The position numbers and the translations under genes were made by a program. This document shows positions 9,911-18,592 of a stretch of DNA of 64,000 bases, piece after piece; position 1 is the stretch's first letter; each line of letters starts with the position of its first letter. Origin of the DNA: Methanocella paludicola SANAE. GTDB taxonomy: Archaea > Halobacteriota > Methanocellia > Methanocellales > Methanocellaceae. The DNA lies in contig NC_013665.1 in assembly GCF_000011005.1 (NCBI RefSeq), positions 2,643,501-2,707,500 of the forward strand, given 5' to 3'. Under the pieces are notes generated by a model. It was not told the origin of the DNA. It saw only the letters and a list, made by a program, of their open reading frames with translations, and did no database searches.

Positions 9911-10219
9911 TCACTTTTTCTTGAGCTTCTTCATCATGTCCTCGACTTCCTTGTACCCCTTCTGGTACGACTCTTCCTCGTCGGGCTGAAGGTACTTCAG
10001 CAGCCTGAGGAACTCCCCGGCGTGGACGACCTCCTCCTCGGCGATGTCCTCCAGGACGGCCTTCGCCACTTTGTCGTCGGTCGAGTCGGCGAGCTGTCTA
10101 TACAGTTGCACGGCCTCGTACTCGGCCGCGATGTCGAAGCGTATGGCCCTGACCAGCTCGTCCTTCGTCAGCTTTCTCGGGGCGTTCATGCCCGCGAATG
10201 GGTTTGCGAACTCTGGCAT
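9911..10219 (-). CDS. Half-size ferritin-like protein (EncFtn/rubrerythrin-like)
   Basis: A 102-residue, two-helix protein with one set of iron ligands: Glu33 in helix 1 (AAEYEAVQLY) and Glu63 plus His66 in helix 2 (EEEVVHAGEF). The spacing matches encapsulated ferritins (E32, E62, H65 in the Rhodospirillum protein), in which two subunits together build one di-iron site. The C-terminus is lysine-rich (MKKLKKK) and lacks an encapsulin-targeting peptide, and no encapsulin gene is in the window, so it may act free in the cytoplasm in iron storage or oxidant defence. AGGTG lies 7 nt before the ATG and TATATAAT is further upstream, indicating its own promoter. Confidence 0.8.
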   Translation of the reverse strand: MPEFANPFAGMNAPRKLTKDELVRAIRFDIAAEYEAVQLYRQLADSTDDKVAKAVLEDIAEEEVVHAGEFLRLLKYLQPDEEESYQKGYKEVEDMMKKLKKK

Positions 10220-10224
10220 CTAAA

Positions 10225-10250
10225 AACACCTAAAATAATTATATATCTCG
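10225..10250 (-). promoter_or_regulatory. Promoter and RBS of the half-ferritin gene
   Basis: On the reverse strand an AT-rich TATATAATTA box is followed by AGGTG and the ATG at 10219. The short spacing leaves only a brief 5' leader. Confidence 0.45.
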
Positions 10251-10259
10251 AAATATTTA

Positions 10260-11159
10260 TTAGCGTTTCCTCAACTCTCTCAGGGTCTCGCGCTGCACCT
10301 GGACGATCATGTCGCTCAGGTACCCGAAAATGAATATCTGGACGCCGGTGATGGTGAGCAGCGCCGTGAGGATCGTGAGCGGAAGGTGGTTGATGCCCTT
10401 GAACCAGTCCCAGGTCACGTATGTGCCGACCGCGATGCCCGCGGCGACGAAGATGGCCCCCACGATGCTTAAGTAGAGCATGGGGTTGTACGTCTTGCCC
10501 AGCTTGTAGATGGTGTAGCCGATCTTGAAGCCGTCCTCGAGCGGGTTGAGCTTCGTCGGCGCCCCGGCGGCCCTGGCCCTGTACGAGATGGGCACCTCGA
10601 GCATCCTGAGGTCCTTCTTTATGCTTTCCACCGTGAGCTCGACCTCGATGCCGAATCCGGACTGGTTAAGGTCCATCCGCTTGATGGCCTTATTATCAAA
10701 TGCCCTGTACCCGGTCAGAATGTCTTCAAGGCACACCTTATAGTCGATGTTGAACAGCTTGTTCAGCACCTTGTTCCCGAAAAGGTTCAGGCCCGTGAAG
10801 GCGCCTTTCTCGTAGTTCGCAAAGCGGTTGCCCATCACGTGATCGGCCTTGCCGGCGGCGATGGGCTCGATGAGCTTCTCCACCTCTTCGGGCAGGTACG
10901 TCCCGTCCCCGTCGATCATGACGGTGATGTCCCTGTCGATGAGCCCGAACGCCTGCTGCACCGCAGTCCCTTTCCCCTTGCCATCCTGGGAGATGACCCG
11001 GGCGCCGGCGGCCTTCGCCTCCGACACGGTATCGTCGGAGCTATTGCCGTCGATGACGAGCACGTCCTCGTAGCCAAGTGCCTTGAACCGGGCCACGAGG
11101 TCACGTATCGTCTTGCCCTCGTTCAGCGTGGGGATCAGTATGCACACATTGTCTTTCAT
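10260..11159 (-). CDS. aglJ: AglJ-like dolichol-phosphate glycosyltransferase (GT2)
   Basis: A family-2 glycosyltransferase of 299 residues. The catalytic domain (1-210) has PTLNEGKTI, LVIDGNSSDDT, the DxD motif in MIDGDGTYLPEE, and GNRFANYEKGAFTGLN. Two transmembrane helices (about 230-285) and a basic tail follow. The pattern closely resembles haloarchaeal AglJ, which loads the first sugar of the N-glycan onto dolichol phosphate at the cytoplasmic membrane face. It lies 8 nt after the aglB1 stop on the same strand, so first sugar transfer and final oligosaccharide transfer are probably co-expressed. The sugar donor cannot be read from sequence. Confidence 0.85.
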   Translation of the reverse strand: MKDNVCILIPTLNEGKTIRDLVARFKALGYEDVLVIDGNSSDDTVSEAKAAGARVISQDGKGKGTAVQQAFGLIDRDITVMIDGDGTYLPEEVEKLIEPIAAGKADHVMGNRFANYEKGAFTGLNLFGNKVLNKLFNIDYKVCLEDILTGYRAFDNKAIKRMDLNQSGFGIEVELTVESIKKDLRMLEVPISYRARAAGAPTKLNPLEDGFKIGYTIYKLGKTYNPMLYLSIVGAIFVAAGIAVGTYVTWDWFKGINHLPLTILTALLTITGVQIFIFGYLSDMIVQVQRETLRELRKR

Positions 11160-11166
11160 ACTAGCT

Positions 11167-14040
11167 TTACGTTATTTGTACGGTCGAGCCGCTCATGACG
11201 GCGCTCTCGGGCACGTCCACGGTCTTCGTGACGTTGCCCACGGTGATCATGTACTTGGTCTGGGGGAGAATGCCATACGAGTACCCGTCGCCCTTCATCT
11301 CCTCCGTCGAGTATGGCACGACGAACGAGTACGAGCCGTTATGCGCCACCGTGGACGCCGTATAATTGAACACGCGGCCGTAATCGGTCTTGAGGGTGAG
11401 CATGGCGGTGACGTTCGTGCCCTCCGGGGCGCTGCCCACTAAGGTGGCGCCGTCGACCTTCTCGAAGATCTTCACCCACTTGGCTGGCGGCCTGGCATCA
11501 TAGCCATACATCGTGCCCAATGAGTCCGTCGATACGACAAAGTTACTGTACATCTGGTAGATGTCCGTGGCATTCTGCAGGTTATTGAACGACAGCGGGT
11601 TATTGTAGCCGACGTATCCCTGCTCGCGGTTGACCACCTTCAGGTTCACGTAGTACGGGCCCGCGGACTCGTACACGAGCCGGTAGTGGCTCATCTTATC
11701 CGCGTCGTGGTAGTACAGGCGGTTCATGGTGGATTTGTCCCACTTGCTCGTATCCGCCAGGATGGGCACGGTGTTGTTGTTCTGGTACATGGCGGTGCTA
11801 TCCATGTAGATGAAGGTGCTGTTGGTCACGTACTCCCATCCGTCGGAATCGCCGATCCATTCCTGTATCGCCGGGAACTTGCCGGTCGCCATCTGGTTGT
11901 CGATGGCCACGTACCTGGAGCCCAGGGCGTCGAGCATCTTCACGCTCGTATCCTCGTCAATGGAGCAGAAGAACGGCGACGCTCCGGTGGTCCCGTTCTC
12001 CTCGGTGATGCCCGCCTGGAACGGGTTGGCGTTGGGTATGCGCTGGGCCACGTACTCGATCATGTGGCCGTAGTCCCACCAGCTCATGACGCCGTATGCG
12101 CTCGACGGATAATCGTATGTCTTCTTCAGCGGCGACTTATAGTACTGTCCGCTCGCATAATTGAAAGTGGAGCTTACGGTCGTGCCCTGGGGGTCGGGAG
12201 TGTGGTTCCTCATCCAGGTCAGGGCGTCGTACCACTCGTAGGCCATCCCTGACGACGCCGACTCGGCGGTCTGGAAGATGACGCCCTTGGAGTTCGCTCC
12301 CGTGGAGTCGCTCAGGGGCAGTGCGGGGTATACGGCGATAAGGCCGAATACCAGCACGATGAACACCAGCGCGAGGCTTGCGCCCATGTTCTTCTTCATG
12401 TAGCGCTGGAAGCCCTCCATGCTGTCGACCTTCTTCTTGAATCCGGCCAACAGGCCGTCCAGGTCGATGATCTGGAACATCTCGAACGCCAGGTACGCCG
12501 TCAGGAGGGCGGCGTTGACCGCGAAGTAGTATGTGAAGCGGTTCTGCGCCATGAGGGCCCAGGCCATCACGATGTTCCATATGAGGAACATGAGCTCCGC
12601 CGGGCGCTGGGTCCGGAATACCCGGACGATGAGCAGGAGCAGCCCCACGACCGCGGCCGGGAAGGCCCAGTAGTACATGGCCCATAGCGTGGCGAAGCTG
12701 ACCTGGCCGGTGGACCGGTCGATGAACGTCGGGTAGGCTTCCTCGATCGTGAGCGTCCCTCCGCTGGGGATGAGCTGGGTCATGCTGTACTGGAGGATGC
12801 CGAAGAGGCCCGGAACGATGAGGTATACCAGGATGATGCCGATGGCGGCGATCCCGACGATGGCCACAGGGAACGCCCATTTCTCCGATTTGCTCTCCTT
12901 CAGGGCGCGGGCCACGCCATATTCGACGCACACGCCGGCGAAGGCGAATATGAACAGCAGGGGCTGCGTGAGCGAATAGTACACTGCCTGGAACGTCATG
13001 TTGGACACGGAGTAGGGCAGCACCATGAGCACCGGTATAAGGAAGACGAGGGCGGCCAGTATGACCAGGTAGTCAAGCGAGCGGCCCCTGTAGTTGTCTA
13101 TGAACGCCTGTAGCGTGAAGTATACGAACAGGCCGAACGCGAGCAGGAGGGCGCCGATCCAGTTTAGCAGGTAGCAGCCCATGAATATGCCCGCAAGGGC
13201 GCCGTAGACCAGAGGCATCTTGAGCGAGCCCCAGTCCTTGTTCTTGATCTGCTCCAGGCTGAGTTTCGACGTTCTCGCGGCATCCAGGGCGTAGACGAGG
13301 CATGCGACGGTGCACGCCATGAACAGCACTTCCGCGATGTGGTGGTCGAAAGAGCCCAGCATTGACCGGTAGAAGAAGGCGCCGGGCATGAACGCGATGG
13401 CCAGGGCGCCGATGAGCCCCGCCGGCCTGCCGAACAGCTTCTTGCCGATGTAGTAGACCGGGATGATGACCAGGGTGCCCAGCACCGCCGGATAGTAGGC
13501 GGCCACGGCCTGGATGAGCGAATCGCCCGGGTTCCCCAGGCCTAAGATGAGAAGCAATGCCGCCGGTATGAGCTCGAAGAGCGGCCCGAAGTGGATGGTA
13601 TTGCCGTAGGGGAAGTGGGTGAACGGGTCATATAATATCCTGAACGGGAAGTGCTCCAGCGTGTTATACAGCAGCCTCATGTGGTAGACGCCGTCGTCCG
13701 CGGCGATGTTGGCGTAGGTGGAGCCGTTGAGCCACCCCCAGTTGGTGAAAACCGCGGCGTGGACGGGCACGGTCCTGATGTAGAACATGACGCCCATTAA
13801 AATTATAATGGCTATAGTGAATATCGTGAAGTTTGACTTTATGAAGCCGACCGCCCTGTCGGCGAAGCTTGCCTGTTTTACCGGCTCCGGGGTTGCCAGC
13901 TCTGCCGTTTGCATGCCGTTTGTCGGTTTATCCGCCGGTACCGCCTGCTCGACGACAGGCTTCTGGGGGACCGCCTTTTCCTGCTCGGCGGCCTTTTGCG
14001 TTGATTTCAATGCCTTCTTCCCTTTCGATGGTTTTGCCAT
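11167..14040 (-). CDS. aglB: Oligosaccharyltransferase AglB/STT3 (copy 1)
   Basis: A 957-residue STT3 protein. A Lys/Ala-rich cytoplasmic start precedes about 13 transmembrane helices. Catalytic loops contain ADDGVYHMRL in the first external loop, SFDHHIAEVLF in the second and TIEE in the flexible fifth loop. The C-terminal external domain carries the acceptor-sequon motif SWWDYG, and a beta-sandwich follows at the end. The enzyme transfers the dolichol-linked glycan to Asn in N-x-S/T on the outer face of the membrane. AAGGTGAG just before the ATG supports the start. aglJ follows after 8 nt. A second, diverged aglB lies at 32751-35201. Confidence 0.95.
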   Translation of the reverse strand: MAKPSKGKKALKSTQKAAEQEKAVPQKPVVEQAVPADKPTNGMQTAELATPEPVKQASFADRAVGFIKSNFTIFTIAIIILMGVMFYIRTVPVHAAVFTNWGWLNGSTYANIAADDGVYHMRLLYNTLEHFPFRILYDPFTHFPYGNTIHFGPLFELIPAALLLILGLGNPGDSLIQAVAAYYPAVLGTLVIIPVYYIGKKLFGRPAGLIGALAIAFMPGAFFYRSMLGSFDHHIAEVLFMACTVACLVYALDAARTSKLSLEQIKNKDWGSLKMPLVYGALAGIFMGCYLLNWIGALLLAFGLFVYFTLQAFIDNYRGRSLDYLVILAALVFLIPVLMVLPYSVSNMTFQAVYYSLTQPLLFIFAFAGVCVEYGVARALKESKSEKWAFPVAIVGIAAIGIILVYLIVPGLFGILQYSMTQLIPSGGTLTIEEAYPTFIDRSTGQVSFATLWAMYYWAFPAAVVGLLLLIVRVFRTQRPAELMFLIWNIVMAWALMAQNRFTYYFAVNAALLTAYLAFEMFQIIDLDGLLAGFKKKVDSMEGFQRYMKKNMGASLALVFIVLVFGLIAVYPALPLSDSTGANSKGVIFQTAESASSGMAYEWYDALTWMRNHTPDPQGTTVSSTFNYASGQYYKSPLKKTYDYPSSAYGVMSWWDYGHMIEYVAQRIPNANPFQAGITEENGTTGASPFFCSIDEDTSVKMLDALGSRYVAIDNQMATGKFPAIQEWIGDSDGWEYVTNSTFIYMDSTAMYQNNNTVPILADTSKWDKSTMNRLYYHDADKMSHYRLVYESAGPYYVNLKVVNREQGYVGYNNPLSFNNLQNATDIYQMYSNFVVSTDSLGTMYGYDARPPAKWVKIFEKVDGATLVGSAPEGTNVTAMLTLKTDYGRVFNYTASTVAHNGSYSFVVPYSTEEMKGDGYSYGILPQTKYMITVGNVTKTVDVPESAVMSGSTVQIT

Positions 14041-14168
14041 CCGCTCACCTTCCGTGGATAGATTATGGGGTGAATGAGCACCATTTTACATATACCTTTC
14101 GTACAATGAGGTTGACGTGCTTGTGCTCGCCGCTTTTTATGCTTAAAATATAGGTCGGGCCTCATCAT

Positions 14169-15335
14169 TTAAACTTTATCGTGATATCGTCCAACCGGCC
14201 GCAGCGTGGAGATGAGGGCCCCGTATTTTTCCCTGATCGTGTCCCAGCCGCGCTTCGGAGGCTCGTACGGTCCCGGCTTTTCGGCGTACACCCGCACGAG
14301 GGCGTCCCTGATCGCGCCCACATCGCCGGGAGGCACGAACAACGTGCCCGCGTAGTCGGCCATGGATTCCTCGAGCCCTCCCACCTTTGACACGACGATG
14401 GGCTTGCCGAAGGCCATGGCAATGTGGGCGACGCCGCTCTGCGATGCCCTCAGGTATGGCAGCGACACCACGTCCGCCGCGTTGAAGTATAGCGGAATGG
14501 AATCGTCCGGGATATAGGAGTCCACGAGCGTGATGCGGTCCCGGTAGGGGCTGCTCGCGATGGCCTGCGTGACCGCCTCCCTGTCCTCCCATATCTCCCC
14601 GGCGATCAGGAGCCTGGAGCTGTTCGCGATATCGGCCGGCATGTCGCCGAAGGCCTTAATGAGGTTAGGTATGCCCTTGTAGGGGCGGATGAGCCCGAAC
14701 GTCAGGATCACGTATTCGCTGTCCAGCCCGAGCTTTTGCCGGGCCTCTGCCTGCGGCACCTGCCTGTACTGGTCATACAGGCCGTGCGGGATGACCTGCA
14801 CTTTCTCCTCGGGTATGCGGTACTTTGAGACGACGAGCTTTTTATCCGACTCGGAGTGGGTCACGTATTGCGCGGCCCTTCTCACCAGGAGCCGGCCCAT
14901 GGCCCGGGAGTATAGCCTTATGGGCAGGATGGACTCCTCGAGCGGGTCGACGACCTCGTGGAACTCGAGCACGGTCTTCGCCCTGGTGGAAAAAAGGCTT
15001 ATGATGAGATGCATGTGTGCTACCGATGAGGTCCACCACTGGAGGATGACCACGTCGGGGGCTTCTCGCTTTAAGAACTGGTACGCGCCATACCATGTCA
15101 GCGGGTTGTTGTAGTCCATGCCGTTGAAGACCTTTACATCGCTTCGGTAGTCCAGGTCGGAGAGGTCCTTGCCCACGTGCTTGCTCCCGGGGAACATGAA
15201 CTTCGGCAATAGATCCCTGAAATTGACGACCGAGACGCCGTAGCCGTCGGCGAGCGAGTTCGCCAGGCGTATCGTATAATAGCTGATGCCGCTCAGGAAC
15301 TTTTTCGAGGGACCCACGATGCAGATTTTGGTCAT
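14169..15335 (-). CDS. Glycosyltransferase family 4
   Basis: A 388-residue GT-B fold enzyme. The N-terminus has GPSKKFLSGISYYTIRLANSL, the nucleotide-binding half starts near ILTFGLIRPYKGI, and the donor-site segment LRASQSGVAHIAMAFGKPIV takes the place of the usual E-x7-E motif. No transmembrane segment is seen. It probably adds a hexose to the lipid-linked glycan on the cytoplasmic side. It is divergently transcribed from the next glycosyltransferase pair, with TATA-like elements for both directions in the 126-nt gap. Confidence 0.85.
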   Translation of the reverse strand: MTKICIVGPSKKFLSGISYYTIRLANSLADGYGVSVVNFRDLLPKFMFPGSKHVGKDLSDLDYRSDVKVFNGMDYNNPLTWYGAYQFLKREAPDVVILQWWTSSVAHMHLIISLFSTRAKTVLEFHEVVDPLEESILPIRLYSRAMGRLLVRRAAQYVTHSESDKKLVVSKYRIPEEKVQVIPHGLYDQYRQVPQAEARQKLGLDSEYVILTFGLIRPYKGIPNLIKAFGDMPADIANSSRLLIAGEIWEDREAVTQAIASSPYRDRITLVDSYIPDDSIPLYFNAADVVSLPYLRASQSGVAHIAMAFGKPIVVSKVGGLEESMADYAGTLFVPPGDVGAIRDALVRVYAEKPGPYEPPKRGWDTIREKYGALISTLRPVGRYHDKV

Positions 15336-15365
15336 AGGCGCTTCAAAGGCGTCTATCCGCCCTGC

Positions 15366-15421
15366 CGATATAAATAACTTTATTACTTCGTCGAAGCGCC
15401 CGCCTCAAGAAAATATATTTA
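15366..15421. promoter_or_regulatory. Divergent promoter region between glycosyltransferase genes
   Basis: GATATAAATAA at about 15367-15377 can serve the minus-strand gene starting at 15335, and AAAATATATTTA at about 15410-15421 the plus-strand gene starting at 15462. Both distances suit archaeal TATA boxes with short leaders. Confidence 0.45.
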
Positions 15422-15461
15422 TGGGCGCCGGGCAATGGTAAGCCAGTAGTTGAGGCATCGG

Positions 15462-16502
15462 ATGAGGATAGCGCAGGTATGCCCGCGGTACAGGCCTTAC
15501 ATCGGAGGCGTCGAGACGCACGTGGAGGAGCTGAGCAGGCGCCTTGTACGCCTGGGGCACGAGGTCACGGTCATTTCGACGGACCCTTCGGGTAAGCTTC
15601 CGGCGTCCGAGGTCATCGATGGAGTGAAGGCCGTGCGTTTCCCCGCCTTCGCGCCGGGCGACGCATACTATCTTTCATCGCAGCTGCGCTCGTACATGAA
15701 AAAGGCCGACTTCGACGTGGTCCACGCCCACGGCTACCACGCCTTCCCCGCGCTGTTCGCCGCCTCCTCGAAGGCCCCGAAGTTCATTTTCACACCTCAT
15801 TATCATGGCAAAGGCCATACTCCCCTGCGGAACCTGCTGCTGAAGCCCTACGCCTATCTCGGGAAGAGCATCTTCGAGAGGGCCGGCCGGATCATATGCG
15901 TTTCGGAGTTCGAGAAAAGCCTTGTATGCAGGGACTTCAAGTGCGACGGCAAGGCCGTCGTCATCCCGAACGGCGTCAACAAGGCCGAGTTCAAGGGCCT
16001 GGAGCCTTTCCCTAAAGGCCTAAAAGTTATACTATACGTGGGCCGGCTGGAGGAGTACAAGGGAGTCCAGTACGCCATCCGGGCGATGCCCTATCTGCCG
16101 TTCTACAGGCTGCTCATCATCGGCAAAGGGCCGTACATGGAAGCCCTCGTAAAAGAGGCGCAGGATGCGGGCGTTAAGGACAAGGTGGGATTCATGGCCG
16201 ACCAGTCCCGGGCAGACCTGCTGAGGTGGTACGCCACGGCTGACGTGTTCGTCATGCTTTCCACGGCCGAGGCGTACGGCATCACGGTCGCCGAGGCGCT
16301 CACTGCGGGCGTGCCCTGTATTGTGGCGAACGGCTCCGCGCTCTCCGAGTTCGTGGGGGATTCGTGCCGGGGCGTAGACGTCCCTATCGGCGGCGAGAAG
16401 CTCGCCCAATACATAAAAGAAGCACAGTTCAACGGCATGCCACGCAACGTGCTCGACTGGGGCGAGGTCGCGGAGCGGGTGCTCAAAGTATACGGGGAGT
16501 AG
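15462..16502 (+). CDS. Glycosyltransferase family 4
   Basis: A GT-B enzyme of 346 residues. It begins MRIAQVCPRYRPYIGGVETHV, the glycine-rich acceptor loop typical of GT4, and carries the donor-site segment AEAYGITVAEALTAGVPCI with the E-x7-E pattern. I start at ATG 15462 because GAGG lies 7 nt upstream; a TTG at 15450 is an alternative. The next gene begins 4 nt after the stop, so the two form an operon. It probably acts in assembling the lipid-linked oligosaccharide. Confidence 0.87.
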   Translation: MRIAQVCPRYRPYIGGVETHVEELSRRLVRLGHEVTVISTDPSGKLPASEVIDGVKAVRFPAFAPGDAYYLSSQLRSYMKKADFDVVHAHGYHAFPALFAASSKAPKFIFTPHYHGKGHTPLRNLLLKPYAYLGKSIFERAGRIICVSEFEKSLVCRDFKCDGKAVVIPNGVNKAEFKGLEPFPKGLKVILYVGRLEEYKGVQYAIRAMPYLPFYRLLIIGKGPYMEALVKEAQDAGVKDKVGFMADQSRADLLRWYATADVFVMLSTAEAYGITVAEALTAGVPCIVANGSALSEFVGDSCRGVDVPIGGEKLAQYIKEAQFNGMPRNVLDWGEVAERVLKVYGE

Positions 16503-16506
16503 CGGG

Positions 16507-17607
16507 ATGGATACGGCGATCGTCATCAAGCGGCTTGTCGGCCAGGACGCGATGAGCAACTTCACGATGGCGTCTGCCGAAGCGCTAAAGAAGACCGGAA
16601 AGGTCACCGTATTTACTTTTGCTTACGAGCGCCCTCCCGTAGAGGGCGTGGAAATTCGACTTATGGGAGGCAAAAACAGCCACAGCATGGGCACGAACCT
16701 GGAAGCCCTGGCGGGCGCAGTCGGCCTGGCCCGTGAGCTTTCGAAGTACGACGTGTTGTTAATGGTCGACCCGGATGTGGGCCCGATGCCCGCGTGCCGT
16801 CTGGCACTGCGCTATAACCCTAAGCTGAGGGTCATGTGGACCTTCCATGGCCTCACGCCCGTGCAGTACGTGAGCGGCGCCAGGGACCGGTGGCTCATGC
16901 GGATCAGGAAGTTCTTTTATGTCCGCTCCATGAGGAGGGCCGACATGGTACAGGTATTCAGCCAGTTCATTAAAAAAGAGGTATTGCATTGGGGGATCGA
17001 TCCTTCCCGGGTCGTGGTCATGCCACTGGGCGTGGAGCCGGGCGGGATGCGGGGCGACGGGGGCAAGGTCAGGAGCAGGTACGGCATCGGCGACAAATTT
17101 GTGGTCCTGTACGTGGGGCGCCTGGCCAATTTCAAGCACGTCGACGAATTAATTAAGGCCGTATCCACCCTGGATGATGCCTGCCTCCTGATCGTCGGGG
17201 ATGGCCCTGAGCGTGAAAATCTGCGGAAACTGATCAAGGAGCTTCACATGGATAGCCGGGCCTGGCTCGCAGGGAGGGTCCCTGACGGGGAGCTGCCCGA
17301 CTATTATGCGGCATGCGACGCGTGGGCCACGGCGAGCCGGCACGAGGGGTTCTGTGTCCCGGTCATCGAGGCGATGTCGGCCGCGAAGCCCGTGGTCGTG
17401 CCCGATACGGGCGCCATGCCCGAGACCGCGGGCCCTGCCGGACTGGTATACAGGCCCGGGGACGTAGCGGACCTCGCGAAAAAGCTCGGCATGCTCATTA
17501 AGGATAAAGCGCTCTACTCTTCGCTAAGCAGCCGGGCGGAGGAGAGAGTTCGTGAGTTCGATATGCAGGCGGTGCTCAGGCAGTACGTCGGCCTGTGCTC
17601 GCGCTAG
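16507..17607 (+). CDS. Glycosyltransferase family 4
   Basis: A 366-residue GT-B enzyme. The C-terminal nucleotide-sugar half shows VVLYVGRLANFKHVDELI, VGDGPERENLRKLI and the E-x7-E donor motif in HEGFCVPVIEAMSAAKPVVV. The N-terminal acceptor half (IKRLVGQDAMSNFTMASAEALKK) is less conserved. Translation is probably coupled to the gene before it (4-nt gap). Its last 4 nt overlap the 3' end of the convergent GT2 gene. Confidence 0.87.
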   Translation: MDTAIVIKRLVGQDAMSNFTMASAEALKKTGKVTVFTFAYERPPVEGVEIRLMGGKNSHSMGTNLEALAGAVGLARELSKYDVLLMVDPDVGPMPACRLALRYNPKLRVMWTFHGLTPVQYVSGARDRWLMRIRKFFYVRSMRRADMVQVFSQFIKKEVLHWGIDPSRVVVMPLGVEPGGMRGDGGKVRSRYGIGDKFVVLYVGRLANFKHVDELIKAVSTLDDACLLIVGDGPERENLRKLIKELHMDSRAWLAGRVPDGELPDYYAACDAWATASRHEGFCVPVIEAMSAAKPVVVPDTGAMPETAGPAGLVYRPGDVADLAKKLGMLIKDKALYSSLSSRAEERVREFDMQAVLRQYVGLCSR

Positions 17608-18500
17608 GGCTCGAGCTTTCCGTACTTTTTGTTGATGAAGTCGCCGATGCCCCGGGCTATGTACCGGCTCCTTCCGGGCCGTCCCCTGAGCAGGTTCACT
17701 AAATACGATAGGCCATACCGTATAAAAAAGAGCGGGTAAAAGATGAGCTTGTGGTACCACCGGCCGTTCACGCTGACGAAGAGGGGCAGGTTTCTCGGGC
17801 CATAGTAATAATCGGAGTCCTTCACTTTGCCTGTAGATATCCCGGCCTTGTGGAATATGCGCGCGTCGTAGTCCACCACGGAACGGTAGCCGGCCGAACG
17901 TGCCCGGAGGTTCCAGTCGGTCTCCTCGAAGTAAAGGAAGTAACGCTCCTCCATAGGGCCGATGCGCCTCGCCACCTCCGACTTTATTAATAGCGCGCAG
18001 CCGCTCACGTAGTCGACCTCCCGCACGCCGGCAAAGTCTTTTTCTGGCAGCCCCTCTCCCATGTTCCCGATCTTACCTGTGAACATGTTGATCCTGCCCC
18101 CGGCCGACCATATTTTTTCAGGGTCGCTGTACATGCATATCTTCGGGCCCACGATGCCTATGCCCGCGTCACTTTCGGCCGTGCCTACCATCCTGCCCAG
18201 AAAGCCGGGCTCGACGGTCGTATCGTTATTCAATAATAGCAGATAGTCGGCGCCTTCCTCCAGGGCTCGCTTTATGCCTGCGTTATTCCCTCCGGCAAAC
18301 CCCAAATTCTCCTGGTTCACCAACAGCTCTATGTCCGGGTACTTCTGCCTGAACAACTCGACGGACCCGTCGGTCGAGGCATTATCGACGAGCAGTATTT
18401 TATAGTTCGGGTAATCGAGAGATATGAGCGAATCCAGGCACTCGGCTGTGTCGTCCGTGCCGTTCCAGTTTAATATGATGATGGTGACGCAGGGCTTCAT
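17604..18500 (-). CDS. Glycosyltransferase family 2 (rhamnosyltransferase-like)
   Basis: A GT-A enzyme starting MKPCVTIIILNWNGTDDTAE, with the nucleotide-sugar Asp motif NNDTTVEPGFLGRM and ASTDGSVELF near the N-terminus. The C-terminal region contains FLYFEETDWNLRARSAGY, as in bacterial rhamnosyltransferases and related WcaA/RfbF-like enzymes. With dTDP-rhamnose genes in the same island, a deoxyhexose donor is plausible but not shown. I chose ATG 18500 because TTATATAG at about 18533-18540 places the transcript start near 18510; a GTG at 18518 is the alternative. It overlaps the convergent GT4 gene by 4 nt. Confidence 0.84.
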   Translation of the reverse strand: MKPCVTIIILNWNGTDDTAECLDSLISLDYPNYKILLVDNASTDGSVELFRQKYPDIELLVNQENLGFAGGNNAGIKRALEEGADYLLLLNNDTTVEPGFLGRMVGTAESDAGIGIVGPKICMYSDPEKIWSAGGRINMFTGKIGNMGEGLPEKDFAGVREVDYVSGCALLIKSEVARRIGPMEERYFLYFEETDWNLRARSAGYRSVVDYDARIFHKAGISTGKVKDSDYYYGPRNLPLFVSVNGRWYHKLIFYPLFFIRYGLSYLVNLLRGRPGRSRYIARGIGDFINKKYGKLEP

Positions 18501-18592
18501 ATCTAAGAACGTTGACACATTTGCCTGAAAGCCTATATAACTTCCCCGGCCAGGGTAAAAGCAGGTTTATATCGTATGCATATTATATGTGA

